Source: Candidatus Gastranaerophilales bacterium
Lineage (GTDB): Bacteria > Cyanobacteriota > Vampirovibrionia > Gastranaerophilales > Gastranaerophilaceae
Assembly (NCBI GenBank): GCA_944322755.1
Contig: CALUPY010000005.1
Span: forward strand, 1-64,000
DNA: 64,000 bases
Direction of reading: 5' to 3'
Under the pieces are notes generated by a model, which was not told the origin of the DNA, did no database searches, and worked only from the letters and a program-made list of their open reading frames with translations. Shown in pieces: positions 58,601 to 64,000 of the stretch; the stretch's first letter is position 1; each line of letters starts with the position of its first letter. The translations under genes and the position numbers were made by a program.

Positions 58601-61545
58601 TGGGTGCAACCTCTACAATGACGCCGAACGGAGACATAATCTACAGACCTGAACGTTCATATACGGTAAATGTTTCGTCTTCAGACAGCGTTGATACAAT
58701 TCTGAACAAGATGAAGCAGGCAATTATTAATGCAGAATCCGGATATCAGGCCTCTGATGTCACCGGTTCCAACCGTCTGGATACTAGTAAGATGGTGTTT
58801 AAAGTTGATGTTGATGATTCAACAGGAAAAGGCCGTATTCATATTGAGTTAAACGGTGAATATGCCTCAGAAATTACATTTCAGAATGATTCTTCCGGCT
58901 TTGTGACAATGGCTGGTATGTCTACTACTGGTGCAACGACTGATGCCGACTTTTCTGTCACAACTCTTACCTCCGGGAAATCAATGATTACCGGTTCTAT
59001 GCAAAATCTGGATAAGGAACATGTCTTTGGTGGTATGCAAGCCGGAACTCTAGTTTTGACTGCCGGTTCAACTACCGAAACAATAAACATTTCAGCAAAC
59101 GACAGAATACAGGATGTTATTGATAAGATTTCACAAAACGGAAACTTTGAAGCAGGATTGGATGAAAACGGAGCTTTGTATATTAAAACAACCGGACAAA
59201 ACAGCGCAGAACTGAAAGTTTCCGGCTCATCCGATTTCTATAATCTTACCGGTCTTGTAGGAAATACCTGGTCTTCGACAGGTATCACTGATTCCGGTTC
59301 ATATGGGTTGTCAAAAATTACCGGTTCAGTTTCCGGTTTGAATGCATCGCAATCGTTTAACAATATGACTTCAGGCACTTTCTCTATATCTGCTGCCGGT
59401 CACAGAACTCTTAGCGTAAACGTAGAAAAAGGTGTGACAACGATTCAGGATGTACTTGATTTTATTAATACAAGTACTCAGAGTGATTTTAAAGCTTCTC
59501 TTAACGCCTCAGGTCAAATTGAAATTACGACAACAATTGAAAATGGCGCAACAATACGTATTGAAGACGGTGATACAGACTATGCGCATATACTGGGGCT
59601 TACCGCAGGTACAATTGGCGGTGAAGCAGTAGGGGTAATGGGGCAGCAGGATATCTATTCTACCTTATCCGGTACAAGAACAGGCATGAATAATGGTATG
59701 ACATTCAGCGCCGGTGATTTTGAAATTACCGTAAAAAATCCGGATGGAACCGTTAAGACTCATACATTTACACTTGCGGGCGGTGAAACGCTGGCAGAAA
59801 TTGCTGGTTTGATTACAAACTCTGATTTGGGTATTACTGCAGAGATAGATCCTTATGGTACAAATCTTGTTTTGACAGCAAAGCTTGCAGGCGCGTATGA
59901 AATATCGTTGAAAGACGGTACTTCGAATTTCGCGGAAGTTGCTGGATTTACACAGAACGGTGTACAGATAAAACCTGCTGATAACGGAACTCTCTCCACA
60001 CTCACTTCTTCTAAAACAGCACAAAATGCTTCACTGCTTGGATATACGTCCGGTGACTTTTTCGTTTCGCTTACGGATAAAGACGGAAATATCACTGACA
60101 CAAGAAGAATTGAAATATCTTCAACTGATACAGTTCAGGAAATTGCAGCAGCTATTAACGCGTCAGGTATAGGTATCACAGCAAGCATTGATGCAACAAG
60201 CGGGAAAATGGTACTTACAAGAGATTCTTCAGAAACAGACGGAGGTATTGTTGTTACAAAAGGAACCAGTGACTTCACAAACAAAATCGGATTTACCTCA
60301 GGCGGTACATTGTCTTCCACCGCGCAGATTGAAAACGGTACTGATGCTACGAGCACTGTTATTAGAAGCGACAGGCTGCAGGTCAGCAATGATAATGTTC
60401 TGCTTTCTACATTGGGTGTTACTTCCGGAAACTTTAAAATCAATAACACCGTGATTAATGTTACAGACACTGATACGATAGCTGATTTGGTTAATAAGAT
60501 AAACGGAGCATTTCTTTCAACTGATGAAAATGGTGTACACGCGGAATTTACCGATAACCGTATAGTACTGACTTCAAATGCCCAAAAAACGAATGCCCGT
60601 ATTGAAATTGAAGCAGGGTCCTCAAATCTTACGGACATAGTCGGATTTACTAACGGCAATGCTATGAATGTTGCAACACAGCAGAATGGTTATAATGCAG
60701 TATTCAACTTAAACGGTACTGACTATGAAACAGAGTCTAATGTAATAAAACTTGATAAAGACGGTAAAATTACGAATAATGATGCTGATACGGCAATAAC
60801 AATTACGATAAAAGAAACAGGAGCCGGTACAATAAATATCGGCAGCTTGACTCTGGATGAAACATATCAGAAACTCGTTGATTTTGTTGGAAAATTCAAT
60901 GTAACAATGACCCTGTCTCAATCAACGAATTTGGCTGATGATGCTGAATTCTCTGCCCTTTTAGGCCGTATAAGAGATGCTTTAATAAGCGATATAGGAA
61001 ACAGAACAGATATTCAGCAGGAACTTGCAGACATTGGTATAATTGTAAATATTACCGGCTCTGCTACTTCAACTGCCGGAAAAGTCTCTATTACCCTTAA
61101 CAGGGATGAGTTCTATAATGCGTTTTTATCCAATCCTCAGAATGTCTCTGAGCTTCTCGTCGGGGATGATACGGATGATCCGATTGACCATACTGTTGCA
61201 GGTTCTTTCACGAGAGTAAAAGATACAATAGACGATTCTCTTAAACCGGTCAGCGGCTATTTTAATTCAACCATTAGAACATTAACGAGCCAGAAAAATG
61301 CACTGCAAAAAGAAATGACGATTAATAAAGGCGAAATGGCAAGACTGGAAAGCGAACTGTCTCTTTATGGCGGAGATGAGGCAATGGCGCAAAACCAGAA
61401 AGAACTTATGGATTTTCTGACGAAATTGCAGGAGCAGTATTCTGAAATAAATGATCTTATCACTAAACTCAACAAACAGTACAATGAGTCACTTACCCGT
61501 ATAATAATTAACCAAAATAATCCGGGTTTCAATCCGATTGTGTAA
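49603..61545 (+). CDS. Giant FliD-like protein of hook-IN repeats (3,980 aa)
   Basis: A paralogue of the divergent 11,051-residue protein. The N-terminus (INGLTTSRNSSISAMINNVL, a coiled helical stretch, then DYKVTQVATATKAIS) resembles FliD_N; the C-terminus (LDETYQKLVDFVGKFN ... LQEQYSEINDLITKLNKQYN) resembles FliD_C. Between them are a few dozen hook IN-type units, each with a strand pair, an 'INxxxxxxG' helix and a GFT/GLT-type closing strand. There are no GLUG modules. I found no cysteine on reading the whole protein, typical of flagellar axial proteins. An EF-hand-like loop occurs at 1073-1084. No signal peptide is present. Ordinary FliD is about 450-700 residues, so this is several times the normal size. 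It is convergent with rnhB, 45 bases away, without an obvious terminator. Likely an exported filament-cap-like or surface fibre protein. Confidence 0.85.
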   Translation: MSIIINGLTTSRNSSISAMINNVLSQKQQSLNSLYQQKSAIEDMFNQVASGAYTTNSQIYQLNSYYNTQIINLQSTINTLGSQINIHNSKITTLNSLKSQYSKTVTSLDDFLQSVKDSTTTSGVLDFTNTNPDVVDVVLNNNKVNTQKIDYKVTQVATATKAISDILKGENISLNTKITDLFAGSYSGTRVSTTRNDLDESMTMSELGIKSGVFSIGNTTVSVNSNNTLADIIKALQADGYGAGIENGQFYIDSKGVKSMNMHDQSSNFGEKTGLTISTGTFSINGNELTIDENTTINDLFNEINGDEKYGVGAILDENKITLVANRTGNVLIEIAKGSSNFTNVIGFTTGGKMIEDNLVLGSDGSVQVLAGNNSIAAMTGGFKEGSFVIRKSLNGVTSQAVIDVAAADTLDDVIAKINASSLDITASVENDRFVIKNNLKGAGYSITVESGSSDFTNKVGLTDGMTSTGVLNPDLDAQYYTTLTGIRNIVNPANVQVTAGSFKINDTTIELNAGTLAAAIEKINQYTNQTGVIAEFDTENGHVVLRNKMTGSEGLFVEGGTSNFGVIAGFTTESSASAAATIGQQGSKTTLTGSEDVNNNTMIEDSSIILNGTIIDINAGTLQSAVQQINAKSDITQITASIENNRLVFTEMRNGTLPISVSDISGNFGQLTGIIGYQVSAGQEEKYGSTKTTYTATKTVSNSDEILDSVVTINGKDINLSGTISSAIATINANSATTGVEAFIDGNGKFVLRNTNAGSAGLSFSVQSGDFGRVVGTGSYTTVSGSTSHVEKEHATVTGAVTGLDEYSQVLAGSKIQFGTTIIDLGASVGAALLAINNNKDITGVEALLNDDGQFVLRAVSDTMQSISFKVIGVGDFGRVTGLGSYTVGAAPSNGEHTNYTYSKLVGQNTVSKETEITESQITLGFVNDAGVNVEKTFLLKDGTLEDAMSTINAANWYVKAEIVNDKLQFVSRDSGPFRITLSVDTVNGVTGDFGRVVGMASSTTLDGSISHLKKDPAKYVGATSGLNSYDELIGTNSIKLWMTRSNSYTGVNTEQGSGALASVAQTITFTDKDGNGYISIQDAIDSINDLKHITKIEASLENGQFVLRQTDANTAGEGDTINFEVSGDGDFARVAGFGDYTTIGQADTGNVVGQSFSTLTGSRDVDPVNEVLESTFKFTITKAVAQNSAGINMSIDIHVADGTLADAVTSINQQLAAAGISVTASITNGKFEFKSDLAGDYNISVDMTNSDFGRVIGIGSHTTTDGSYTVREKQAAKVTGGVTGLKYDSQLTGSVQLTLQGIITSTNTGVNTEGGTNNAVSSVKTITLSGTIEDAINAINAETATTQIRAYLDADGRFVLEQTNANTASEFDTISFSVSGTGDFGAVTGLSAYIAYGDDNTGTTTGQTNSYISGVVDNLKGTEQVTDGKVTVTLVNDVHSWNTPVTTTFDVDITGTVQNVAEQITAKAHELGLELDAYIDSSTGRFTLKSTSYGPDSISIAVEDSDFGRITGIANYSLDFGTVTSGNSTYELHPTLSGGNEVTGDITILGGTLQIGDKTINTTNKTIEQIVNEVNNLGLAGVTADLETGFFRIKMLENSVDNPYDIQATGDFARVTGFAAYSVGSATYVDGSYTVSDGTHSFQTKSEMGLKKDTTFVGGSITITHDNGYGQNESFTIDTTGKTVEEVVAEINAAGQSGPSVDSVDGYSKNYVYAEYVNEQIVIKTNYTNHSITAEGDFARVTGFSAYTSGVASNAAPTTTVENGTFEYLSSNKNKLTANTEFVNGTISISFENGSNGTRTISVNGQGKTLVEVVSELQTQAEAYGEEFSKDGYVISKPEISFDSTTGKISIKTYGNSHTVTATGDMARLTGFGNYTVASATNTPGSVSIVNNKYVYTDGTLTGSVNVYDSNGQAIANQAGFIEFYSGSEKIGFVKVDAGDDLQTVLNKINSITLTFNAPDDLPSDNLNYKLNAVIDSSGRIKINYSGAISDFSVKGDSAFAGYYGLTSSGTSQYEDYDTAITPSKDIVTYDRNGVLTGATDLSDVNGNAIFGQAGTIDFYNGSTKIASVTVGANDDLQTVLDKINNMTVNYAPPSDVSNVNWDTTISAQIVNDRIEITYGAGMDEFRISGSSAFVYFYGLGDNPTELEQRSVNEEIDSPKDVYVYNNGSITGSVSVNGMITDGTLAVGKTNIGPFSGQKDGMLTFVTQTADGYIAVGNVEILATDSLDQVMKKINDMIAKDIITPNGVEINKINGYTASFTADGKIQITYGGQLGAVRIQDTSGFAQYYGLTDSSMTWEDKSFTGTMERPMPDEVGESTVTSANGGYKDTSVVGSLQGGTFRVSINGKSIDVHYNSNESVETIMNRLVELANQKDGTGLFDFNTDTPDLNMSPLTQDKLTYRLDSDGHIVITSAVESRTQDELVITDLSGNFATLTGIATEPEGYTPPVSPGMPTEPGITNNGTDYYVKLYEETGSHGTFTFSGSSINGLNANTALSGITDGGFNINTTDGAKWVEVNKGDTVQMVLDRINALNPSINAVFDTKNNRISITAVDNALYELSFSDDTSGFIQRAGLAQDDKVYDANFTNTKLSEGLSKLKGSTENLHSSHILGNIQGGLNTAEETVTISGGGASVDITVLDDESLDSIIQKIKDTGEYDAGIEDGRFWIKSLTDSSTAVTVSDSNFARILGLSGETEELGKGTLTLGSYGTMEYESAAIDGLLGSSNLTIDDSIAGDGDGSFRVTLSDKTNNTINVGTTSFDVSIDRNMTVNDIVNAIKTAAVNAGIEGFNISFDNSTHQFKISIAGNKAEQITFTGLDARGTELVKRLGLSLSDETTTHMGTFTEESHGYLKLTGSVDGLHGEHVLGGLTSSTFTISDGSSTVTISVTNGQTLNEIINNINLQSGGKYTASIDNEGRFFIQANSQSAANIIVSESDFTKRVGLVGATTTEGASSQTEVGDHGLFVFYGAGGSGGTGIDGMKGSTVFTGLRNGSFTFTLGATSTMTPNGDIIYRPERSYTVNVSSSDSVDTILNKMKQAIINAESGYQASDVTGSNRLDTSKMVFKVDVDDSTGKGRIHIELNGEYASEITFQNDSSGFVTMAGMSTTGATTDADFSVTTLTSGKSMITGSMQNLDKEHVFGGMQAGTLVLTAGSTTETINISANDRIQDVIDKISQNGNFEAGLDENGALYIKTTGQNSAELKVSGSSDFYNLTGLVGNTWSSTGITDSGSYGLSKITGSVSGLNASQSFNNMTSGTFSISAAGHRTLSVNVEKGVTTIQDVLDFINTSTQSDFKASLNASGQIEITTTIENGATIRIEDGDTDYAHILGLTAGTIGGEAVGVMGQQDIYSTLSGTRTGMNNGMTFSAGDFEITVKNPDGTVKTHTFTLAGGETLAEIAGLITNSDLGITAEIDPYGTNLVLTAKLAGAYEISLKDGTSNFAEVAGFTQNGVQIKPADNGTLSTLTSSKTAQNASLLGYTSGDFFVSLTDKDGNITDTRRIEISSTDTVQEIAAAINASGIGITASIDATSGKMVLTRDSSETDGGIVVTKGTSDFTNKIGFTSGGTLSSTAQIENGTDATSTVIRSDRLQVSNDNVLLSTLGVTSGNFKINNTVINVTDTDTIADLVNKINGAFLSTDENGVHAEFTDNRIVLTSNAQKTNARIEIEAGSSNLTDIVGFTNGNAMNVATQQNGYNAVFNLNGTDYETESNVIKLDKDGKITNNDADTAITITIKETGAGTINIGSLTLDETYQKLVDFVGKFNVTMTLSQSTNLADDAEFSALLGRIRDALISDIGNRTDIQQELADIGIIVNITGSATSTAGKVSITLNRDEFYNAFLSNPQNVSELLVGDDTDDPIDHTVAGSFTRVKDTIDDSLKPVSGYFNSTIRTLTSQKNALQKEMTINKGEMARLESELSLYGGDEAMAQNQKELMDFLTKLQEQYSEINDLITKLNKQYNESLTRIIINQNNPGFNPIV
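52819..52854 (+). other. EF-hand-like calcium loop in the 3,980-aa protein
   Basis: Residues 1073-1084 read DKDGNGYISIQD, a textbook twelve-residue calcium loop (D1, D3, N5, G6, I8, S9, D12). It is followed by AIDSIN of a hook-IN unit. The counterpart loop in the giant protein differs in sequence but keeps every ligand type. Confidence 0.7.
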
Positions 61546-61590
61546 TAATTGAGAAAATATTTTCAGTTATGATGTGAAACATTTGTGAAT

Positions 61591-62247
61591 TTATAACAAA
61601 CTGAGTTGCTTTTCTTCCTCAAGAATGTTTCTCAAAAATTTTTTTCTGTGCCAGACAGTAATACCGATATTCTTTATTGCATTAATATGCTCTGCTGTTA
61701 GATATCCTTTATTTCTAGCCCAGCCGTATTCAGGAAATTTTTTATCAAGTTCATACATTAACCGGTCTCTTGAAACTTTTGCCAGAATACTTGCTGCAGC
61801 AATGCAGGCCGATTTTGAATCTCCTTTAATAACAGTCATCTGCGCAAGTGAACAATTTTTTATTTTCTTGTTACCGTCCACGAGAACTTTTATTTTGTCT
61901 GTATTGAGCTGTTCTGCTACATTGGTGCAGGCTTTTTTCATCGCGTCTAAAGATGCATTCAGAATATTTTTTTTGTCTATTTCTTCCACGCTTGACTGCT
62001 GAATTGAGTAAACTGCGTATTTTGTTATAATTGCGAATAATTCTTCTCTGTGTTTTTCGGAAAGTTTTTTGGAGTCATTCAGCAGACTAAGTTCTTCATA
62101 TAAACTTTCGGGAATCTCTCTGAAACATACAGCAGCCGCAAATACAGGCCCTGCTCCGGGGCCTCTGCCTGCTTCGTCAGTTCCTATTACAAGGCAGCTT
62201 TCCGCCTGCGCTTTATCAAAATCCAAAAGTTCTTTAATTTTCGTCAT
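61591..62247 (-). CDS. rnhB: Ribonuclease HII
   Basis: Cuts RNA in RNA-DNA hybrids and starts removal of misincorporated ribonucleotides. 218 residues, normal size. The defining GTDEAGRGP motif (D24, E25) is present, followed by NDSKKLSEKHREEL, a DGNKK segment and AASILAKVSRDRLM, which carry the other acidic and substrate-contacting residues. The gene overlaps the end of rbgA by 14 bases, so the two are translationally coupled. Confidence 0.97.
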   Translation of the reverse strand: MTKIKELLDFDKAQAESCLVIGTDEAGRGPGAGPVFAAAVCFREIPESLYEELSLLNDSKKLSEKHREELFAIITKYAVYSIQQSSVEEIDKKNILNASLDAMKKACTNVAEQLNTDKIKVLVDGNKKIKNCSLAQMTVIKGDSKSACIAAASILAKVSRDRLMYELDKKFPEYGWARNKGYLTAEHINAIKNIGITVWHRKKFLRNILEEEKQLSLL

Positions 62248-63076
62248 CCAGTATAAACTTTCCTATTCTTCCCGCTCTAAAATCTGTCAAAACCATAACT
62301 GCAGCCTTGGTAATATCAGCGCGTCCTTCTTTTGCAAGCCAGTTTCGTTTTAATGCAATATGTTCAAGTGTTATATCTTCATTTTCATCCAGTGAGTAAT
62401 ATTCAATGACATTTTCTTTATAACTTTTTTCTAATATATTAAGCAGTTCCTGTGCTACTGCCTCATTTTCATAGGCATTTTCACTGACTGAATTTACCAT
62501 TGCAAGTTTTTTTGCCTTTTTCTGGTCTTCCTGTTTAAGTGGGATAATGCCGGGGGTATCCAGAAGATCGATTTTCGGGTTGACTCTGACCCATTGCTGT
62601 TGGCGTGTTACACCGGCTTTTGCACCGACTTTTGTTTTTGCTTTTTTTATAAGTTTGTTTATTATACTGGATTTACCAACATTAGGCATTCCGACCACAA
62701 CAACTCTTACTGGCCGTGGCAGCAGTCCCTTTGCAACAAGTTTGTCAATTTTGTCTTTGCCTAGCTCTGCTATTTTATTTTCAATAATTGAAATATCGTT
62801 ACTTTTTGAAGCACAGGTTTTTAATACGGGAAAACCTGTTTCTTTTTCAATGTGCTTTTTGAAAAAATCCAGTTTTTTTTCGTCTGCAAGATCTGCTTTG
62901 TTGAAAAGAATAAGCCTTGGCTTTTCTCCCAGAAGCTTTTTTATATTCGGATAGGAGGAACTCACGGGAATGCGTGCGTCAATGACCTCAATAACCACAT
63001 CAACAAGATTAATCAGCTCTTTGAGCTGCTTTTCAGCTTTTGCTATGTGTCCGGGATACCAGTGGATATGAGTCAT
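62234..63076 (-). CDS. rbgA: Ribosome biogenesis GTPase RbgA (YlqF)
   Basis: A circularly permuted GTPase for late 50S subunit assembly. The motif order is G4 (FNKADL) before G1 (GMPNVGKSSIINKL) and G3 (DTPGI), as in YlqF/RbgA, with the N-terminal IHWYPGHIAKAEKQL signature. I chose the ATG at 63076, giving 280 residues beginning MTHIHWYPGH, because AAGGA stands 7 bases before it and this is the family N-terminus; the frame could be opened to a GTG at 63106 without support. It overlaps rnhB and lies downstream of rplS, with a terminator between. rplS, rbgA and rnhB are a common neighbourhood and the first two are linked by 50S biogenesis. Confidence 0.96.
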   Translation of the reverse strand: MTHIHWYPGHIAKAEKQLKELINLVDVVIEVIDARIPVSSSYPNIKKLLGEKPRLILFNKADLADEKKLDFFKKHIEKETGFPVLKTCASKSNDISIIENKIAELGKDKIDKLVAKGLLPRPVRVVVVGMPNVGKSSIINKLIKKAKTKVGAKAGVTRQQQWVRVNPKIDLLDTPGIIPLKQEDQKKAKKLAMVNSVSENAYENEAVAQELLNILEKSYKENVIEYYSLDENEDITLEHIALKRNWLAKEGRADITKAAVMVLTDFRAGRIGKFILDDEN

Positions 63077-63142
63077 AGAAAAATCCTTATCTTTTTTGTT
63101 TGTCACATGTTATTTAGAAACAATGAAAAAATCGGTCTGTTT

Positions 63143-63178
63143 AAAAAATAAAGCGGCAAATAAATTAACCGCTTTATT
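63143..63178 (-). terminator. Rho-independent terminator of rplS
   Basis: Ten-base stem AATAAAGCGG/CCGCTTTATT (63147-63156 with 63169-63178) followed on the minus strand by a run of T. It lies between rplS and rbgA, about 50 bases after the rplS stop codon. Confidence 0.85.
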
Positions 63179-63229
63179 CTAAAATATTTCTGATTTTGCT
63201 GTAACGGAAAAGTTCCGATTTTAAAGCAA

Positions 63230-63583
63230 TTATCTTTTTTCGATTTTTTCTTTAATACGTGTAGCTTTGCCAGAACGTTCTCTGAGGTAATAGAGTTTAG
63301 CTCTTCTAACATCACCGCGTCTTAATACATTGATTTTTTCGATACGCGGAGAATTTACGGGGAATACACGTTCAACACCTACACCCTGGAATGTTTTTCT
63401 GACGGTAATAGTCTTGCCTACACCGGAGCCTCTTTTCTTGATAATAATACCTTCAAAAGCCTGGGTTCTTTCTTTACCGCCTTCTGAAATTCTAACGAAT
63501 ACTTTTACTGTATCTCCGGGGTTGAGTTCCGGAAGATTATCTCTCAAATATTGAGTTCCTAATTCTTTTACTATTGGGTTCAT
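63230..63583 (-). CDS. rplS: 50S ribosomal protein bL19
   Basis: About 117 residues, typical for bL19, which sits at the 30S-50S interface. The conserved run includes [49 protein letters not shown] and [16 protein letters not shown], all hallmark segments. Two ATGs two codons apart are possible (63589 and 63583). AAGGAA stands about 9 bases before the second but only 3 before the first, so I take the second. A terminator follows. Confidence 0.97.
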   Translation of the reverse strand: MNPIVKELGTQYLRDNLPELNPGDTVKVFVRISEGGKERTQAFEGIIIKKRGSGVGKTITVRKTFQGVGVERVFPVNSPRIEKINVLRRGDVRRAKLYYLRERSGKATRIKEKIEKR

Positions 63584-63711
63584 GGTCATATTTCCTTACT
63601 ATTAATTCACAATATAGTTTGATTTTATATAAAACATATTTTTATATCAAGTGCCGGCTTAACTTTTCACAACATTTGTAAAGTAAAAGTTTTTATAATA
63701 TTATAAAAATT

Positions 63712-64000
63712 ATGATTAAGGTGGATAAAAAGATATACGTGCCGGTGCTTTGCTGGCTGGTAAAAAAACTTTTTAAATTTGAGAGTTATTTTTATAACGC
63801 AAAAAATATAAACTATCCGCAGATGAAACCTGCGATTTTTGCACTATGGCATGCTCATCAGTGCGGGCTTTATGCTATTCCGGACAGAGGACAGGTAAAT
63901 GCTCTTATCAGCAAGTCTAATGACGGTGATATTATTGCAACAGCCACTGACTACGTGGGGATAAAAGTTGTTCGCGGTTCCAGTCACAGACGCGGCGCAG
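63712..64000 (+). CDS. DUF374-type lysophospholipid acyltransferase-like protein (partial, 3' end outside window)
   Basis: The first 96 codons are present and the gene runs off the window. They contain the family landmarks: AIFALWHAHQCGL with the H-x3-4 catalytic-type histidine region, then NALISKSNDGDIIA and VRGSSHRRGA, characteristic of the DUF374 branch of the LPLAT superfamily, linked to lipid A or outer-membrane lipid acylation. The ATG at 63712 agrees with the start of homology; no Shine-Dalgarno is seen, and a TATAAT at 63694-63699 would place transcription only a few bases before the start codon. It is divergent from rplS. Confidence 0.82.
   Translation, partial: MIKVDKKIYVPVLCWLVKKLFKFESYFYNAKNINYPQMKPAIFALWHAHQCGLYAIPDRGQVNALISKSNDGDIIATATDYVGIKVVRGSSHRRGA

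Noticed and set aside
16001-61545. Giant genes as polyketide or non-ribosomal peptide synthases
   Set aside because: No ketosynthase, adenylation or carrier motifs appear; the content is entirely FliD/IN and GLUG repeats.
61546-61590. Palindrome GAAAATATTTTC after the 3,980-aa gene as a terminator
   Set aside because: It has only A/T pairs in the centre, almost no loop, and no T-tract after it.

Overview
The window looks like chromosome from an AT-rich diderm bacterium. A TolC-family outer-membrane channel and a DUF374-type acyltransferase (associated with lipopolysaccharide) indicate an outer membrane, while small regulators and housekeeping genes such as the omega subunit and RbgA have a mixed cyanobacterial/Firmicute flavour. 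My best guess is a non-photosynthetic relative of cyanobacteria (Vampirovibrionia/Gastranaerophilales, the former Melainabacteria), but this is an inference from protein style only; no rRNA is present.

Layout. Positions 1-4.9 kb: a minus-strand nitrogen pair (type I glutamine synthetase, then a GltD-type glutamate synthase subunit), a DegT-family sugar aminotransferase and a short rpoZ. Positions 4.9-15.9 kb: lepA (apparently leaderless), a LysM-glucosaminidase without signal peptide, a candidate small RNA, a TolC-family protein with a histidine-rich tail coupled to a tail-anchored DUF4145-like protein, then a minus-strand run CHASE2-cyclase, tsaD, pyrF, ald. Positions 61.6-64 kb: rnhB, rbgA, rplS and the start of a DUF374 acyltransferase.

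The centre (16.0-61.5 kb, about 70% of the window) is two enormous divergent genes encoding proteins of 11,051 and 3,980 residues. Both have N- and C-terminal ends resembling the flagellar filament-cap protein FliD (HAP2) and are otherwise long arrays of flagellin hook IN-type repeats. The larger is collinear with the smaller at both ends but carries about 8,090 extra residues inserted at one point (near residue 890 of both). That insert contains a tandem array of ten ~100-residue IN repeats, then twelve GLUG modules (an adhesin-type repeat) separated by IN-type linkers. Neither protein has a signal peptide, the smaller one appears cysteine-free, and both carry one EF-hand-like loop at the same place. 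The two genes are fired from nearly identical inverted promoters (24 of 25 bases), and both leaders fold hairpins over the ribosome-binding region. I read this as a giant FliD-derived surface or filament-tip adhesin system, probably exported by a flagellar-type route. No other flagellar gene is in the window, so the export route and function are hypotheses.
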